NCBI RefSeq assembly: GCF_029968035.1
Contig: NZ_JASCIQ010000004.1
Span: 1-64,000 of the forward strand
DNA from: Streptomyces cavernicola
GTDB lineage: Bacteria > Actinomycetota > Actinomycetes > Streptomycetales > Streptomycetaceae
Direction of reading: 5' to 3'
Length of the DNA stretch: 64,000 bases
The notes below the pieces were generated by a model that ran no database searches, was not told the origin of the DNA, and saw only the letters and a list, made by a program, of their open reading frames with translations. Positions 16,859 to 25,640 of this stretch are shown piece after piece. Made by a program: the position numbers and the translations under genes. The stretch's first letter is position 1, and every line of letters begins with the position of its first letter.

Positions 16859-17788
16859 ATGTCCCAGCACTCCCGCAGGAAGTGGACGTCCGGCAAGAAG
16901 GTGACCCTGGGCGTCAGCGCACTGGCCGCCTCCGGGCTCGCCGTCGGCCTGCTCGTCACGCCGTCCGCGACGGCGGGCGAGACCGGCGCGGCCGAGGCAC
17001 TGGAGCAGAGCAGGGCCGCGGCCGCCGACGCGGCGGCGGCGAAGGACGCCGCGCCCAAGGCCAGGACCCTGGCCGCGAGCACGGCAGACGCCACCGTCGT
17101 CTCCGGTATCACTGTCAACGGCGGCAACAGCGCCCGCGTCGGGACGACGAACACGCAGACGATCACCGTGAAGTGGACGGTCAGCGGCGGGTCGACGCTC
17201 TACGGCAGCCACGCGGCGATCTGGCGCGGCACCGACCAGGACAGCGGACTGAAGCAGTACATGCTCTCCGAGCAGTTCGAGGCGGACACCGACCCCTGCA
17301 TCCAGTCCGCCGACACCACGTTCAGCTGCACGGCCACCTTCAAGATCGACCCGCAGAGCGACCTGACGAACGAGGACGCCGGAGCCTGGAAGATCGAACT
17401 CTATGCGGTCACCGACGCGACCACCGACGTGGACACCGACAACGCCATGACCTGGCACCTCAAGCGCTGGTCCCGGCTGAGCAACAACGCGGCCCCCGAG
17501 CCGGTCGCCAAGGGCAAGACGATCACGATCACCGGCACGCTGGAGCGCGCCAACTGGGACACCCACAAGTACGCGGGCTACACCCAGCAGACCGTCCGCC
17601 TCCAGGAGCGTTCGCTGACCGGCTCGTACGCCACCACCAGCAGCCACCTCACCGGCACCGGCAGCCTGGCAGGCGTAGAGAAGCAGACTCGCACCGCCAC
17701 CTCCGACCGCTGCTACCGCTACAAGTTCGAGGGCACCTCCACCACCCCGCCCGTCACCGCCACCGGTGACTGCGTGGACGTGCGCTGA
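16859..17788 (+). CDS. Secreted protein of unknown function, 309 residues
   Basis: The protein has a classical Sec signal peptide, positively charged SRRKWTSGKK, then LGVSALAASGLAVGLLV, with cleavage likely after PSATA. The mature part is Thr/Ser-rich with beta-rich segments (TNTQTITVKWTVSGGSTLYG, KGKTITITGTLERANW) that look like immunoglobulin-like folds; two Cys pairs (DPCIQSADTTFSC and DRCYR...GDC) could form disulfides outside the cell. I do not recognise the family. GGAG lies seven bases before the chosen ATG, and a strong hairpin follows the stop. It is monocistronic. Confidence 0.8.
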   Translation: MSQHSRRKWTSGKKVTLGVSALAASGLAVGLLVTPSATAGETGAAEALEQSRAAAADAAAAKDAAPKARTLAASTADATVVSGITVNGGNSARVGTTNTQTITVKWTVSGGSTLYGSHAAIWRGTDQDSGLKQYMLSEQFEADTDPCIQSADTTFSCTATFKIDPQSDLTNEDAGAWKIELYAVTDATTDVDTDNAMTWHLKRWSRLSNNAAPEPVAKGKTITITGTLERANWDTHKYAGYTQQTVRLQERSLTGSYATTSSHLTGTGSLAGVEKQTRTATSDRCYRYKFEGTSTTPPVTATGDCVDVR

Positions 17789-17803
17789 GCCTGACGCCGC
17801 CGT

Positions 17804-17831
17804 CGCGGATCAGCCCACCGGCTGATCCGCG
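17804..17831 (+). terminator. Hairpin terminator, 12-bp perfect stem
   Basis: CGCGGATCAGCC and its perfect complement flank a 4-base loop (CACC), 16 bases after the stop of the secreted-protein gene. Confidence 0.8.
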
Positions 17832-17889
17832 ATTCCTCACGCTTCGAGATATCGCACCGGTGACGCCAAACCCCGTGACATAAGCTCTG

Positions 17890-18235
17890 GGCAACAGTGG
17901 TCGACCGCCGAACCGGAGGCCCTTCTCGCTGCGGATGCGGGCGCGTTCGCGGCGCTGGGCGGCCAGGAGCTCCGGGTGGCGGGCGTTGGTGTTGCGCCAG
18001 CGCAGCTAGCGGTGCAGCTCACAATCTGAACCGTGTGGTTGGGGTGGTCGGAGCTGGCGATGGTGAACTGCCGCACCGGCCCGAAGTGCCCCTCGATCGG
18101 GCCCAGGAGGCGTAAGTCGGGGTGAAGCACAGCTCGGCCTTGTTCCTCGCTGCCCACCGGCGGATCCGTCAATTCTTGTGCGCGGACAGGTTGTCGAGGA
18201 TGACGGTCGGGACGCCGTCGACGCGAGCAGCAACC
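17890..18235 (-). pseudogene. IS630-family transposase, C-terminal remnant
   Basis: Pieces in shifting frames spell the end of an IS630 DDE transposase: DGVPTVILDNLSAHK, ANPIEAHFGPLRQFT-like text (SWAR/PIEGHFGPVRQF here), SSDHPNHTVQ, LRWRNTNARHPELLAAQRR and ERARIRSEKG. Stops and shifts interrupt it and there is no N-terminal half. It is an old insertion. Confidence 0.7.
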
Positions 18236-18419
18236 CGGTGAAGGTTTCCGGTCACAGCACTAGGCGCCGAGAGCGTCAACGCGCCCCCTCCTCAACCCGC
18301 GGTCCCGTCTTGCTTGCTGGGACGCGCGCGGGGGCGTCAGACATCAAGTGACGAGACAGTGTGGCCGGATTCGCTCTGCCCGCCCCCAACCGCTGGCTCT
18401 GCCCCGCCGAGCGGGACGT

Positions 18420-18526
18420 TCGACCTTTACGACGACCACCTCGTCTCGACCGAGCTGGCCTCTGCAGTGCGAACTGTCACGGGGGCAGAGCGCCGTGGCT
18501 GGGGCATCATCGGCATGCGCTGCTGA
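18420..18526 (+). pseudogene. C-terminal scrap sharing a motif with the 57.2-kb gene
   Basis: The frame ends DDHLVSTELASAVRTVTGAE then RRGWGIIGMRC and stop. The intact protein at 57206-57805 ends EAERRAWGIVGLRC, so both belong to one unrecognised family with a conserved C-terminal tail. Nothing upstream supports the rest of a gene. Confidence 0.4.
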
Positions 18527-18604
18527 CCGCGCTGGAGACAAGTCGTCCGGTTACGCCGAATGATGGCGCTTGACCCGCAGTTGAGGCGGATGGTTCCGCC
18601 AGGG

Positions 18605-18745
18605 TCAACCCTCGTAGGGGGTGGGACGGCGGTCCAGGTCGTGGATCCAGGCGGCGCAGGCTTCGGCTACCTGGACTAGCTCGGCGCGCAGCTTGGCAGG
18701 GTCTCGTTCGGCCCGACTTCGGCGACTTCCTCAGTGAGAATGTCG
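18605..18745 (-). pseudogene. MazG-like protein, C-terminal remnant
   Basis: The minus strand reads LTEEVAEVG, then after a frameshift RDPAKLRAELVQVAEACAAW and IHDLDRRPTPYEG before the stop, which resembles the closing helices of Streptomyces MazG-like nucleotide pyrophosphohydrolases. It lies immediately behind the broken HIT gene on the same strand. Confidence 0.4.
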
Positions 18746-18756
18746 TTTCAGGTGCC

Positions 18757-19185
18757 TCAGCCCGCGCCGAAGGCGTCTCGCACCAGTTGCGGGCAGATTT
18801 GACGTAGTCCTGCCAGGGGAGTGGCAGCCCGTCGTCGCCGTACGCGGGGCCAGGTGCACGTGGAGGAGACGGTCTGCGTGGCGAGGGTGCCGACGCTGGT
18901 GATGACGTTGAGGTCGCAAGCGAGTTCGGCGCCCAGCTCGGCGGCGCGGGCCATCGTCAGGGCGGTGATGGCCGGGTCGACGACGGCGTTGTCGACGTGG
19001 CGGCGAGGGATGACCAGGGTGTGCCCGGAGTTGACGCCGCCGCGGGGCTTGATCCCGAAGGCGTCGTCCCAGTCGCGTACGACGGTGGCGGGCTCGGTGC
19101 CCGCAACGATGTGGCAGAACACGCACGTCTCGCTGATGGCCGGGGCACGGTGGACGAGCGGCCCGGCGATGTGGCGGTGGACCAC
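18757..19185 (-). pseudogene. HIT-family nucleotide hydrolase with frameshifts in the active site
   Basis: The N-terminal half is a good HIT domain: ETCVFCHIVAGTEPATVVRD, then GVNSGHTLVIPRRHVDNAV and LACDLNVITSVGTLATQT. At the catalytic His-x-His-x-His the frame shifts; RLLHVHLAPR is encoded in another frame and AYGDDGLPLPWQDYV in the third. Two small indels therefore separate the histidine triad from the rest. Enzymes of this family cleave nucleotide phosphoramidates or dinucleotides. The product as encoded would be inactive unless the indels are sequencing errors. Confidence 0.7.
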
Positions 19186-19296
19186 GGTGGTGTCGGCGCC
19201 GCGGACGCGCAGCCAGTGGCGAATCTTCGGCTACGGCGACGGCACTTTTCCGGACTAAGACGTCATCCCGTTCGGGCTGTTGAATAGCCTGCAGGC

Positions 19297-19962
19297 GTGG
19301 AAATCGAGCTGAACACTGACGGCTGGTTGGAAGACACACGGACGTCCTATGACACCGTCGCCGCGAGCTATGCGGACCAGGTGCGCAACCTCCTGGACGA
19401 AACACCCGAGGAGCGCGCGGTCCTGGCGCTGTTCGCCGACCTGGTGGGCTCCAACGGTGGTGGGCCGGTCGCAGACGTGGGATGTGGGCCGGGGCGGATC
19501 ACGGCTCACTTGCGCCAGTTGGGCGTGGACGCGTTGGGAGTCGACCTGTCGCCCGGGATGATCGAGGTGGCCCGGCGTGACCACCCCCGCCTGCGGTTCG
19601 AACTCGGCTCCATGACGGACCTCGACCTCGGCGATGGCTCGATGGCCGGCCTCGTCGCCTGGTACTCCCTGATCCACATCCCCGACAACGAGATCGGCAC
19701 GGTCTTCAGGCACTTCCATCGAGTGCTGCAGCCAGGCGGACCGCTGCTCCTCAGCTTTCATGTCGGGGACGGGTCGAAGGCGAAGACGGAGGGCTACGGC
19801 GGCCACCCGATGAAGGTCCACGTCCATCGTCGTCGGCACAGCCAGATGATCGGCTGGCTCAACGAAGCCGGCTTCACCGTCGACGAACACAGGACACTCA
19901 CCTCTGCCGAGAGCGCCCTCGGCGGAATCATCCTCGCGCGCCGTCAGCCTGACACCCAGTGA
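19297..19962 (+). CDS. Class I SAM-dependent methyltransferase
   Basis: This 221-residue protein has the Rossmann methyltransferase motifs in order: motif I VADVGCGPGRITAHL, motif II LGVDLSPGMIEVARR, motif III LRFELGSMTDLDL and motif IV AGLVAWYSLIHIP, followed by HRVLQPGGPLLLSFHV. N-terminal SYDTVAASYADQV is the usual substrate-cap helix of small-molecule methyltransferases. The methyl acceptor cannot be inferred. The GTG start has only a weak ribosome site. It is a single gene in a region of remnants. A short inverted repeat (CTCATCTG and its complement, 19968-19998) follows the stop and may act as terminator. Confidence 0.85.
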   Translation: MEIELNTDGWLEDTRTSYDTVAASYADQVRNLLDETPEERAVLALFADLVGSNGGGPVADVGCGPGRITAHLRQLGVDALGVDLSPGMIEVARRDHPRLRFELGSMTDLDLGDGSMAGLVAWYSLIHIPDNEIGTVFRHFHRVLQPGGPLLLSFHVGDGSKAKTEGYGGHPMKVHVHRRRHSQMIGWLNEAGFTVDEHRTLTSAESALGGIILARRQPDTQ

Positions 19963-20208
19963 GATCCCTCATCTGGTAGGCCACCGGTAGCAGATGAGAG
20001 GGGCGGGGTAGCCAACGAAGGCGAGTAAGTGTTTGGCGGCATACGAGGTTCTCTCCCCAGGGGCGTACGGGCGAATGTCCGCGGCTGTGGCCGCCGCATG
20101 GCCGTTTCTGCGGGCCGGGCGTGGTGGCTGTCCTCGGGTGACGGCGTCCGCCGGTGTGATCCAATGCCCGCGGAGCCGGGACGGGACTCGCGGAGGGAAC
20201 ACGAACAC

Positions 20209-20796
20209 ATGTCGACGGTCATACCTGTGCCCGACAACTGGGAGGAGCTGGTCGGTGATTGGGACGGTCTCCGGAACGGCTACCCGCACGGGGACATGGA
20301 CGAGACGGTACGGGACTGCGTCCGCCGGCTCGGCGAGACGCTGTCGGGGGCGGGCGCGGCGTCGGGTGCGGGGCCACGGGGCGATCTCGTGCTGTTCTGG
20401 ACCTTGGGCCTGCTGACGGTCGCTCCCTACGTGGGCTTCGGCAACCCCGGTGCGGGAGTCGAGGACGAGGCCGTCGCCGTACTGCGCCGGGCCGCGCGCC
20501 GTGACGAAGGCCAGTCGTGCGCGCACGCCTGGCATCCCTACGACATCGACGTCGACGCGTTGCTCGAGGACCTTCCCCTCGAGATGGAGCTGCTGAGCTC
20601 CCCGGTCGACCAGGCCCTCGACGGCCTGCTTCCCGAGGATCTGCTTCCCCAGATCTACCGCGATCAACTCGAAGACGACGAGGCCGAACCCGCAAACCTC
20701 TCCGGGGCCGAGATCCTCGTCCGCTGGCAATGCCCGCGTACCGCACCGGGATTCGCCCGCGCGGCCCTCGACTACCTGGGCGCAACGGTCCGCTGA
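20209..20796 (+). CDS. Hypothetical protein, 195 residues; inverted paralogue of the gene at 7.6 kb
   Basis: The protein opens MSTVIPVPDNWEELVGDWDG and keeps the same blocks as its paralogue: DLVLFWTLGLLTVAPYV, FGNPGAGVEDEAVAVLRRAA, RDEGQSCAHAWHPYD and RWQCPRTAPGFARAALDYLG. Differences concentrate in the region after the first 25 residues and around DALLEDLPLEMELLSSP. Both the 5' leader, including the ribosome-binding site, and about 45 bases of 3' flank are shared with the other copy. No domain is recognised. It is convergent with the large SARP regulator. Confidence 0.75.
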   Translation: MSTVIPVPDNWEELVGDWDGLRNGYPHGDMDETVRDCVRRLGETLSGAGAASGAGPRGDLVLFWTLGLLTVAPYVGFGNPGAGVEDEAVAVLRRAARRDEGQSCAHAWHPYDIDVDALLEDLPLEMELLSSPVDQALDGLLPEDLLPQIYRDQLEDDEAEPANLSGAEILVRWQCPRTAPGFARAALDYLGATVR

Positions 20797-20931
20797 GGGC
20801 GGCGACTCCTCGGGGCGAGTAGTGGAGCGGTCGGGCAAGCACTCAGCAGGGTTCAGGGGAACTCGCGGAATGTCGCACACACGGGTCGTCCGGAGTGTGC
20901 ATCGCACTGCGAACGGCGACCGCGGGCCCGG

Positions 20932-23900
20932 CTACCGGGCCACGGCCGCCGCCACCGCCGCCGAGGCGGGGCCCGCGGCCTCGCCGCGCCGGTATGCAGC
21001 TGTGAAGGCCGACTCGCCCAGCGCCTCCCGCGCCCGGTCGGTCGTGCGGTCCACATCGCCGCGCTCCGCCGGGGGCAGCGGGGCGCCGGTGGCGGCGCGG
21101 GCGGCGGCGGCCGCGCCCAGCAGCAAGGCCGCCGGCTCCGCCTGCCCGGCCAGCGCCGACGCGGCGGCCAGGCCCTCCAGGGCGAGGGCGACCGCGCGCG
21201 GGTCGCCGGTGCCGCGGGCTGCCGTGTATCCCTGCTGGTGGAGCGTCCATGCTCCGGCGGCGTCGCCGCGGAGTTCGGCGATGAAGCCGAGCTCGGCCAG
21301 TGGCAGCGCGTTGGCGCCGTCCAGGCCGACTTCTCGGTGCCACGCCAGCACCGCCCGCAGGTGTGTCTCCGCCTCGTCGAGGAGGCCCTCGCGGCGGGCT
21401 CCGAGCCCCAGCCCGAGCCGGGCGTTGAGCTCGCCGGCGCGGAATCCGAGTTCCGCGGCGGAGCGCCGGGATTGCTCGTGGTGGTCCCGGGCGGCGCCGA
21501 AGTCGCCGGTCAGCAGCGCGATCCGGCCGAGCCCTGAGAGCAGGTCGGCGGCCTGGGTGGTGATGCCGAACTCCCGTGCCGTCGCCAGCGCGTCCCGGTG
21601 CAGCCCGGTCGCCCGCGCGTAATCGCCGTGGATCTCGGCCAGCCGCGCCTGCGGATACACCAGCCACAGCCGCCCGCAGGCGTCGCCTACCGCGTCGAAC
21701 AGGCGCAGGCTCCGGGCCGCGTCCCGCTCGGTGCCCGTGAGGTCGCCGTTCAGCAGCCGCTGCATCGACCGGTCGGAAAGCGCCGCTGCCTCGCCCCACT
21801 GGTCGCCGAGCGCAACGGCATCGGCCAGCGCCTGCTCGGTGAGCGCCTCACCCTCGGAGTAGTCGCCGGTGCCGGGCAGCGCGTGCGCCAGGAACCAGCG
21901 CGCCCATGCCAGTCCTGCCGCGTCGGCCACTGCCCCGTATTCCTTCAGCGCCGCCTCGCTGCGTGCGGTCCGGTCCTCGCCGTCGCCTGCGAGGATGGCC
22001 AGGCCGACGAGCCAGACGCGCGCCCGTGCACGCAGCGCTGTGTCGCCGCCCGTCGGATCGAGCGCGGCGGCCACCGAGCGGCGGGCCTCGGCGAGCCGGC
22101 CGCGCATGATCCAGTACCAGGCGAGGGCGTCGACGAGGCGGAGCGCGAACGCCGCGTCGCCGTTCTCGGTCGCCGTGTCGAGCGCCCGGCGCAGATTGGC
22201 GTTCTCCGCGTCCAGCACGGCCAGCCATTCGCGCTGGCCGGGGGCGCGCAGCCGCGGCTCGGCGGACTCGGCCAGGCCGGTGTAGTACGCCAGGTGGCGC
22301 TCGCGTACGGCCGTGAGCTCGCCGGCCTCGGCCATCCGCTCGACGCAGTACGCCGCGACCGACTCCAGCAGCCGGTAGCGCTCGCCCGCCACGACCACCA
22401 GCGAGCGGTCCACCAGCCGGGCCAGCACATCGAGTACGTCGTCGCCGTCCACACCGGCACCGCCGCACACCGCTTCGGCAGCCCGCAGCGTGCAGCCCTC
22501 GGCGTGCACGGCGAGCCGGCGCAGCACCGTGCGCTCCGGCCCGTTCAGCAGGTCCCAGCTCCAGTCGATCATCGCCCGCAGTGTCTGCTGTCTGGCAGGG
22601 GCGCCGCGGGGCCCGGCGCGCAACAGCCGGAACCGGTCGTCCAGGCGCTCCAGGAGCTGCTCCACGCCCAGCACCCGCACCCGGGTGGCGGCCAGCTCCA
22701 GCGCGAGCGGGATCCCGTCAAGACGCCGGCAGATGGCCGCCACCGCATCCCGGTTGCTGTCGTCGAGTACGAAGCCGGGCGCCGCGGCCGCGCTCCGGGC
22801 CGCGAACAGCTCGACGGCGCCTTCGGGTGTCAGCGGCGGCACCGCCCACAGGATCTCGCCGGCCAGCGCGAGTGGCTCCTGGCTCGTGGTCATCACCACC
22901 AGCCCCGGTGCGGTGCGCAGCAGCAGCTCGACCAGCGTCGCGGCCTGGTCCACGACGTGCTCGCAGTTGTCGAGCACCAGCAGCATCCGCTTGCCGCTCA
23001 GCACTTCGGCGAGCCGGCCCGCGGCGTCGGGGGCTGCGCCGCCCTCCGGCCGTACGCCCCAGGCTCCGTCGTCGCGCAGCCCCATCGTGGCGGCGATGAC
23101 CTCGGCCAGGTCGGTTCCGGCGCCCGCGCCGACGAGTTCGACCAGCCACTCGCCGTCCGGGTAGCTGCCTTCCAGCCGTTGGGCGACGGCCAGCGCGAGC
23201 CGGGTTTTGCCGACGCCGCCGGGGCCGGTGAGGGTGACCAGCCGCCGCCCGGCGATGACCTCGGCCACCTCGGCGACGGCCTCGTCGCGGGCGATGAGGC
23301 CGCTGAGCGGGGCGAGGATGTTGCCGCGCGCCCTGGCCGGGGCGGCGGGGGCGACCGGCTCCTGCCGTAACAGCGCCCCGTGCAGCTCGGTCAGTTCCGG
23401 GCTCGGGTCGATGCCCAGCTCGTCGGCGAGCCGGGCGCGCAGGTCCGCGTAGCCGGCGAGCGCCTCGCTCTGCCGCCCGGACCGGTACAGCGCCCGCAGC
23501 TGTACCGCGCGCAGCCGCTCCCGCAGCGGATACCGGTCCACCAGACCGGCCAGCTCGCCGGTCAGCTGCGCGTGCTGGCCCGCCTCCAGCCGCGCCTCGG
23601 CCTGCTCCTCCAGTACGACGAGCCGGTCCTCCTCCAGCCGGTCGATCGCCGCCCGGGTGAAGGCGTGGCCGTCGAAGTCGGCGAACGCAGGTCCCCGCCA
23701 CAGTGCCAGGGCGTCACCCAGCAGCCCGGCACGTACCCGCGCATCGGATGCGTCCCTGGCCTGCGCGGCGAGGGTGGCGAAGCGATGGGAGTCCAGCGCC
23801 CCCTCGGGCACGGACAGCTGGTAGCCGGGTGCACGGGAGACGACGAGGCCGCGCCCGCCCGGCTCGGCCTCGTCCAGCACGCGGCGCAGCTGGGAGACCT

Positions 23901-24096
23901 TCGCCTGCAGCGCCCGCGCCGGGTTGCCCGGCGGCTGTTCGCCCCACAGATCGTCGATCAGCCGGTGCGCGGCGACGGGCCGACCCGGATCCACGAGCAG
24001 GGAGGCGAGCAGGGTTCGGACCTTGAGCTCCGGGACCCGGACGGGACGCCCGTCATCGGTCCGGACAGCCATCTCCCCCAGCACCCCGAATTGCAT
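20932..24096 (-). CDS. AfsR/SARP-type regulator with NB-ARC ATPase and TPR domains
   Basis: This 1054-residue regulator starts at MQFGVLGEMAVRTDDGRPVR. Domains in order: OmpR-like winged helix (to about residue 95, LIDDLWGEQPPGNPARALQA), bacterial transcriptional activation (BTAD) domain (about 95-250, ending LADELGIDPSPELTELH), NB-ARC/STAND ATPase (Walker A TGPGGVGKTRLALAV, Walker B RMLLVLDNCEH), and a long TPR-like C-terminus with repeated LAEARRSVAAAL and GFRAGELNARLGLGLG helices. Such proteins activate adjacent genes after nucleotide binding. It is divergent from the SDR-reductase-exporter operon, its most likely target. An upstream in-frame extension is open but lacks a better start. Confidence 0.9.
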   Translation of the reverse strand: MQFGVLGEMAVRTDDGRPVRVPELKVRTLLASLLVDPGRPVAAHRLIDDLWGEQPPGNPARALQAKVSQLRRVLDEAEPGGRGLVVSRAPGYQLSVPEGALDSHRFATLAAQARDASDARVRAGLLGDALALWRGPAFADFDGHAFTRAAIDRLEEDRLVVLEEQAEARLEAGQHAQLTGELAGLVDRYPLRERLRAVQLRALYRSGRQSEALAGYADLRARLADELGIDPSPELTELHGALLRQEPVAPAAPARARGNILAPLSGLIARDEAVAEVAEVIAGRRLVTLTGPGGVGKTRLALAVAQRLEGSYPDGEWLVELVGAGAGTDLAEVIAATMGLRDDGAWGVRPEGGAAPDAAGRLAEVLSGKRMLLVLDNCEHVVDQAATLVELLLRTAPGLVVMTTSQEPLALAGEILWAVPPLTPEGAVELFAARSAAAAPGFVLDDSNRDAVAAICRRLDGIPLALELAATRVRVLGVEQLLERLDDRFRLLRAGPRGAPARQQTLRAMIDWSWDLLNGPERTVLRRLAVHAEGCTLRAAEAVCGGAGVDGDDVLDVLARLVDRSLVVVAGERYRLLESVAAYCVERMAEAGELTAVRERHLAYYTGLAESAEPRLRAPGQREWLAVLDAENANLRRALDTATENGDAAFALRLVDALAWYWIMRGRLAEARRSVAAALDPTGGDTALRARARVWLVGLAILAGDGEDRTARSEAALKEYGAVADAAGLAWARWFLAHALPGTGDYSEGEALTEQALADAVALGDQWGEAAALSDRSMQRLLNGDLTGTERDAARSLRLFDAVGDACGRLWLVYPQARLAEIHGDYARATGLHRDALATAREFGITTQAADLLSGLGRIALLTGDFGAARDHHEQSRRSAAELGFRAGELNARLGLGLGARREGLLDEAETHLRAVLAWHREVGLDGANALPLAELGFIAELRGDAAGAWTLHQQGYTAARGTGDPRAVALALEGLAAASALAGQAEPAALLLGAAAAARAATGAPLPPAERGDVDRTTDRAREALGESAFTAAYRRGEAAGPASAAVAAAVAR

Positions 24097-24225
24097 GCGG
24101 CCCACCGTAACGGGCCGTCCGAACAGCTCCGAACCGGGCCGTAACCGCATCCGAGCCGGACCCGAACAGGTGGGCGGCACTGTTCTTCTCACCAGCGCAC
24201 CGCACAACACCTCAAGGAGCAGATC

Positions 24226-24975
24226 ATGGGACGCAATATCGGAAAGACGGCACTGGTCACCGGCGGCAGCCGCGGCATCGGCCGGGCCATCGCCCTGCGG
24301 CTGGCCGCGGACGGAGCCCGCGTCGGCGTGCACTACGCGGCCAACGAGACCGCGGCGAAGGAGACGGTCACCGCCATCGAGGCCGCGGGCGGCAGCGCCT
24401 TCCACTTCGGTACGGAGCTGGGTGTACCCGGCGATGCCGACGCGCTGTGGGAGGCCTTCGACGAGCACGCCGACGGGCTCGACATCCTGGTCAACAACGC
24501 GGGTGTCGCCGGGCCCGGCACCATCCACGACGTCAGCGAGGCCGCCTACGACAAGATCTTCGCGGTCAACGCCAAGGCGCCCTTCTTCGTCATCCAGAAG
24601 GGCCTGGACCGGCTGCGCGACGGCGGCCGCATCGTGAACGTCTCCTCCGGCGTCACCAAGGTCGCCTTCCCCGGCATGACCGCGTACGCCGCCAGCAAGG
24701 GTGCGGTGGAGGTGCTCACCCTGACCCTCGCGCAGACCCTGGGCGAGCGCGGCATCACTGTCAACGCCGTCTCCCCCGGCACCATCGAGACCGATATCCA
24801 CCCCTGGATGGCCGACCCCGACGCCAAGGCGCACGCCGCCGCCTTCTCCGTCTTCAACCGCGTCGGGCAGCCCGACGATGTCGCCGACGTCGTCGCCTTC
24901 CTCGCCTCCCCCGACGCCCGCTGGATCACCGGCCAGAACATCGACGCCAGCGGCGGATCCGGCCTGGGCATCTGA
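24226..24975 (+). CDS. SDR-family NAD(P)-dependent oxidoreductase
   Basis: This 249-residue classical short-chain dehydrogenase has the cofactor motif ALVTGGSRGIGRAIALRLA, the structural motif LDILVNNAGVAGPG, catalytic Ser in IVNVSSGVTK and Tyr-x3-Lys in MTAYAASKGAVEV, and the 3-ketoacyl reductase-like SPGTIETDIHPWM and ARWITGQNIDASGGSGLGI. The TGGSRGIG motif with basic Arg favours NADP(H). AAGGAG is seven bases before the start. It is first of a three-gene operon with a quinone reductase and an exporter, suggesting electrophile or quinone detoxification. Confidence 0.92.
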   Translation: MGRNIGKTALVTGGSRGIGRAIALRLAADGARVGVHYAANETAAKETVTAIEAAGGSAFHFGTELGVPGDADALWEAFDEHADGLDILVNNAGVAGPGTIHDVSEAAYDKIFAVNAKAPFFVIQKGLDRLRDGGRIVNVSSGVTKVAFPGMTAYAASKGAVEVLTLTLAQTLGERGITVNAVSPGTIETDIHPWMADPDAKAHAAAFSVFNRVGQPDDVADVVAFLASPDARWITGQNIDASGGSGLGI

Positions 24976-24992
24976 CAGCCCCGCCTCCCGCC

Positions 24993-25037
24993 ACGCCACG
25001 TCTGCTGACACGCCACGTCTGCTGACACGCCTGCTGA
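24993..25037. repeat. 17-base direct repeat, 2.6 copies, before the quinone-reductase gene
   Basis: ACGCCACGTCTGCTGAC occurs at 24993-25009 and again at 25010-25026, followed by a truncated third copy (ACGCCTGCTGA). It fills the space between the SDR stop and the ribosome-binding site of the next gene. Confidence 0.85.
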
Positions 25038-25049
25038 AGAAGGACAGCC

Positions 25050-25640
25050 ATGTCACACACCCTCCTCGTCGTCGCCCACCCCCGCACCGACTCGCTGACC
25101 GCCCAGGTTGCCGCCCGCCTGCACGCGGCCGTCAAGGACCGTGGCGACAGCATGGACATGCTCGACCTGTACGCCGAGGGCTTCGACCCGCGGCTGGGTG
25201 AGCCCGACGAGCCGGACTGGGAGGACCGGGAGAAGCGCTACTCCCCCGAGGTGCACGCCCACATGGAGCGCGTCGCCGCGGCCGACGAGATCATCGTGGT
25301 CTTCCCGGTGTGGTGGTTCGGCCTGCCGGCCATCGCCAAGGGCTGGATCGACCGGGTCTGGAACTACGGGTTCGCCTACGGCCGCAGCAAGCCGTGCCTG
25401 CGGGGCAAGCGGATGCGGTGGCTGGGCCTGGCCGGCGGGAGCGAGCAGGACTACGCGGACGCCGGCCTTGCCGCCGCGATGGACGTGCAACTGCGCGTGG
25501 GCGTCTCCGAGTTCTGCGGCATCGACGACGCGGCGGTGCACCTCGTGTACGGCACCGAACTCTCGGGCGTTCCCGCAACGGCCCGCCCCGACCACGTCCA
25601 CCGGATCCTCGACACCGCAGAGGCGGCGATCTCGTCATGA
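25050..25640 (+). CDS. NAD(P)H:quinone/FMN oxidoreductase, flavodoxin-like fold
   Basis: This 196-residue protein of the NQO1/MdaB-type family has the N-terminal FMN phosphate loop LLVVAHPRTDSLTAQVA, the conserved EIIVVFPVWWFGLPAIAKGW with IDRVWNYGFAY, and the C-terminal motif FCGIDDAAVHLVYGTELSG. It would reduce quinones or similar electrophiles by two electrons using NAD(P)H in the cytosol. The ATG follows AAGGA by six bases. It overlaps the exporter gene by four bases (ATGA), so they are translationally coupled. Confidence 0.9.
   Translation: MSHTLLVVAHPRTDSLTAQVAARLHAAVKDRGDSMDMLDLYAEGFDPRLGEPDEPDWEDREKRYSPEVHAHMERVAAADEIIVVFPVWWFGLPAIAKGWIDRVWNYGFAYGRSKPCLRGKRMRWLGLAGGSEQDYADAGLAAAMDVQLRVGVSEFCGIDDAAVHLVYGTELSGVPATARPDHVHRILDTAEAAISS

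Noticed and set aside
9395..20796. A single large integrative element or prophage bounded by the inverted paralogues
   Set aside because: There are no phage structural, replication or transfer genes; the block is a patchwork of independent IS, RIT and gene fragments.
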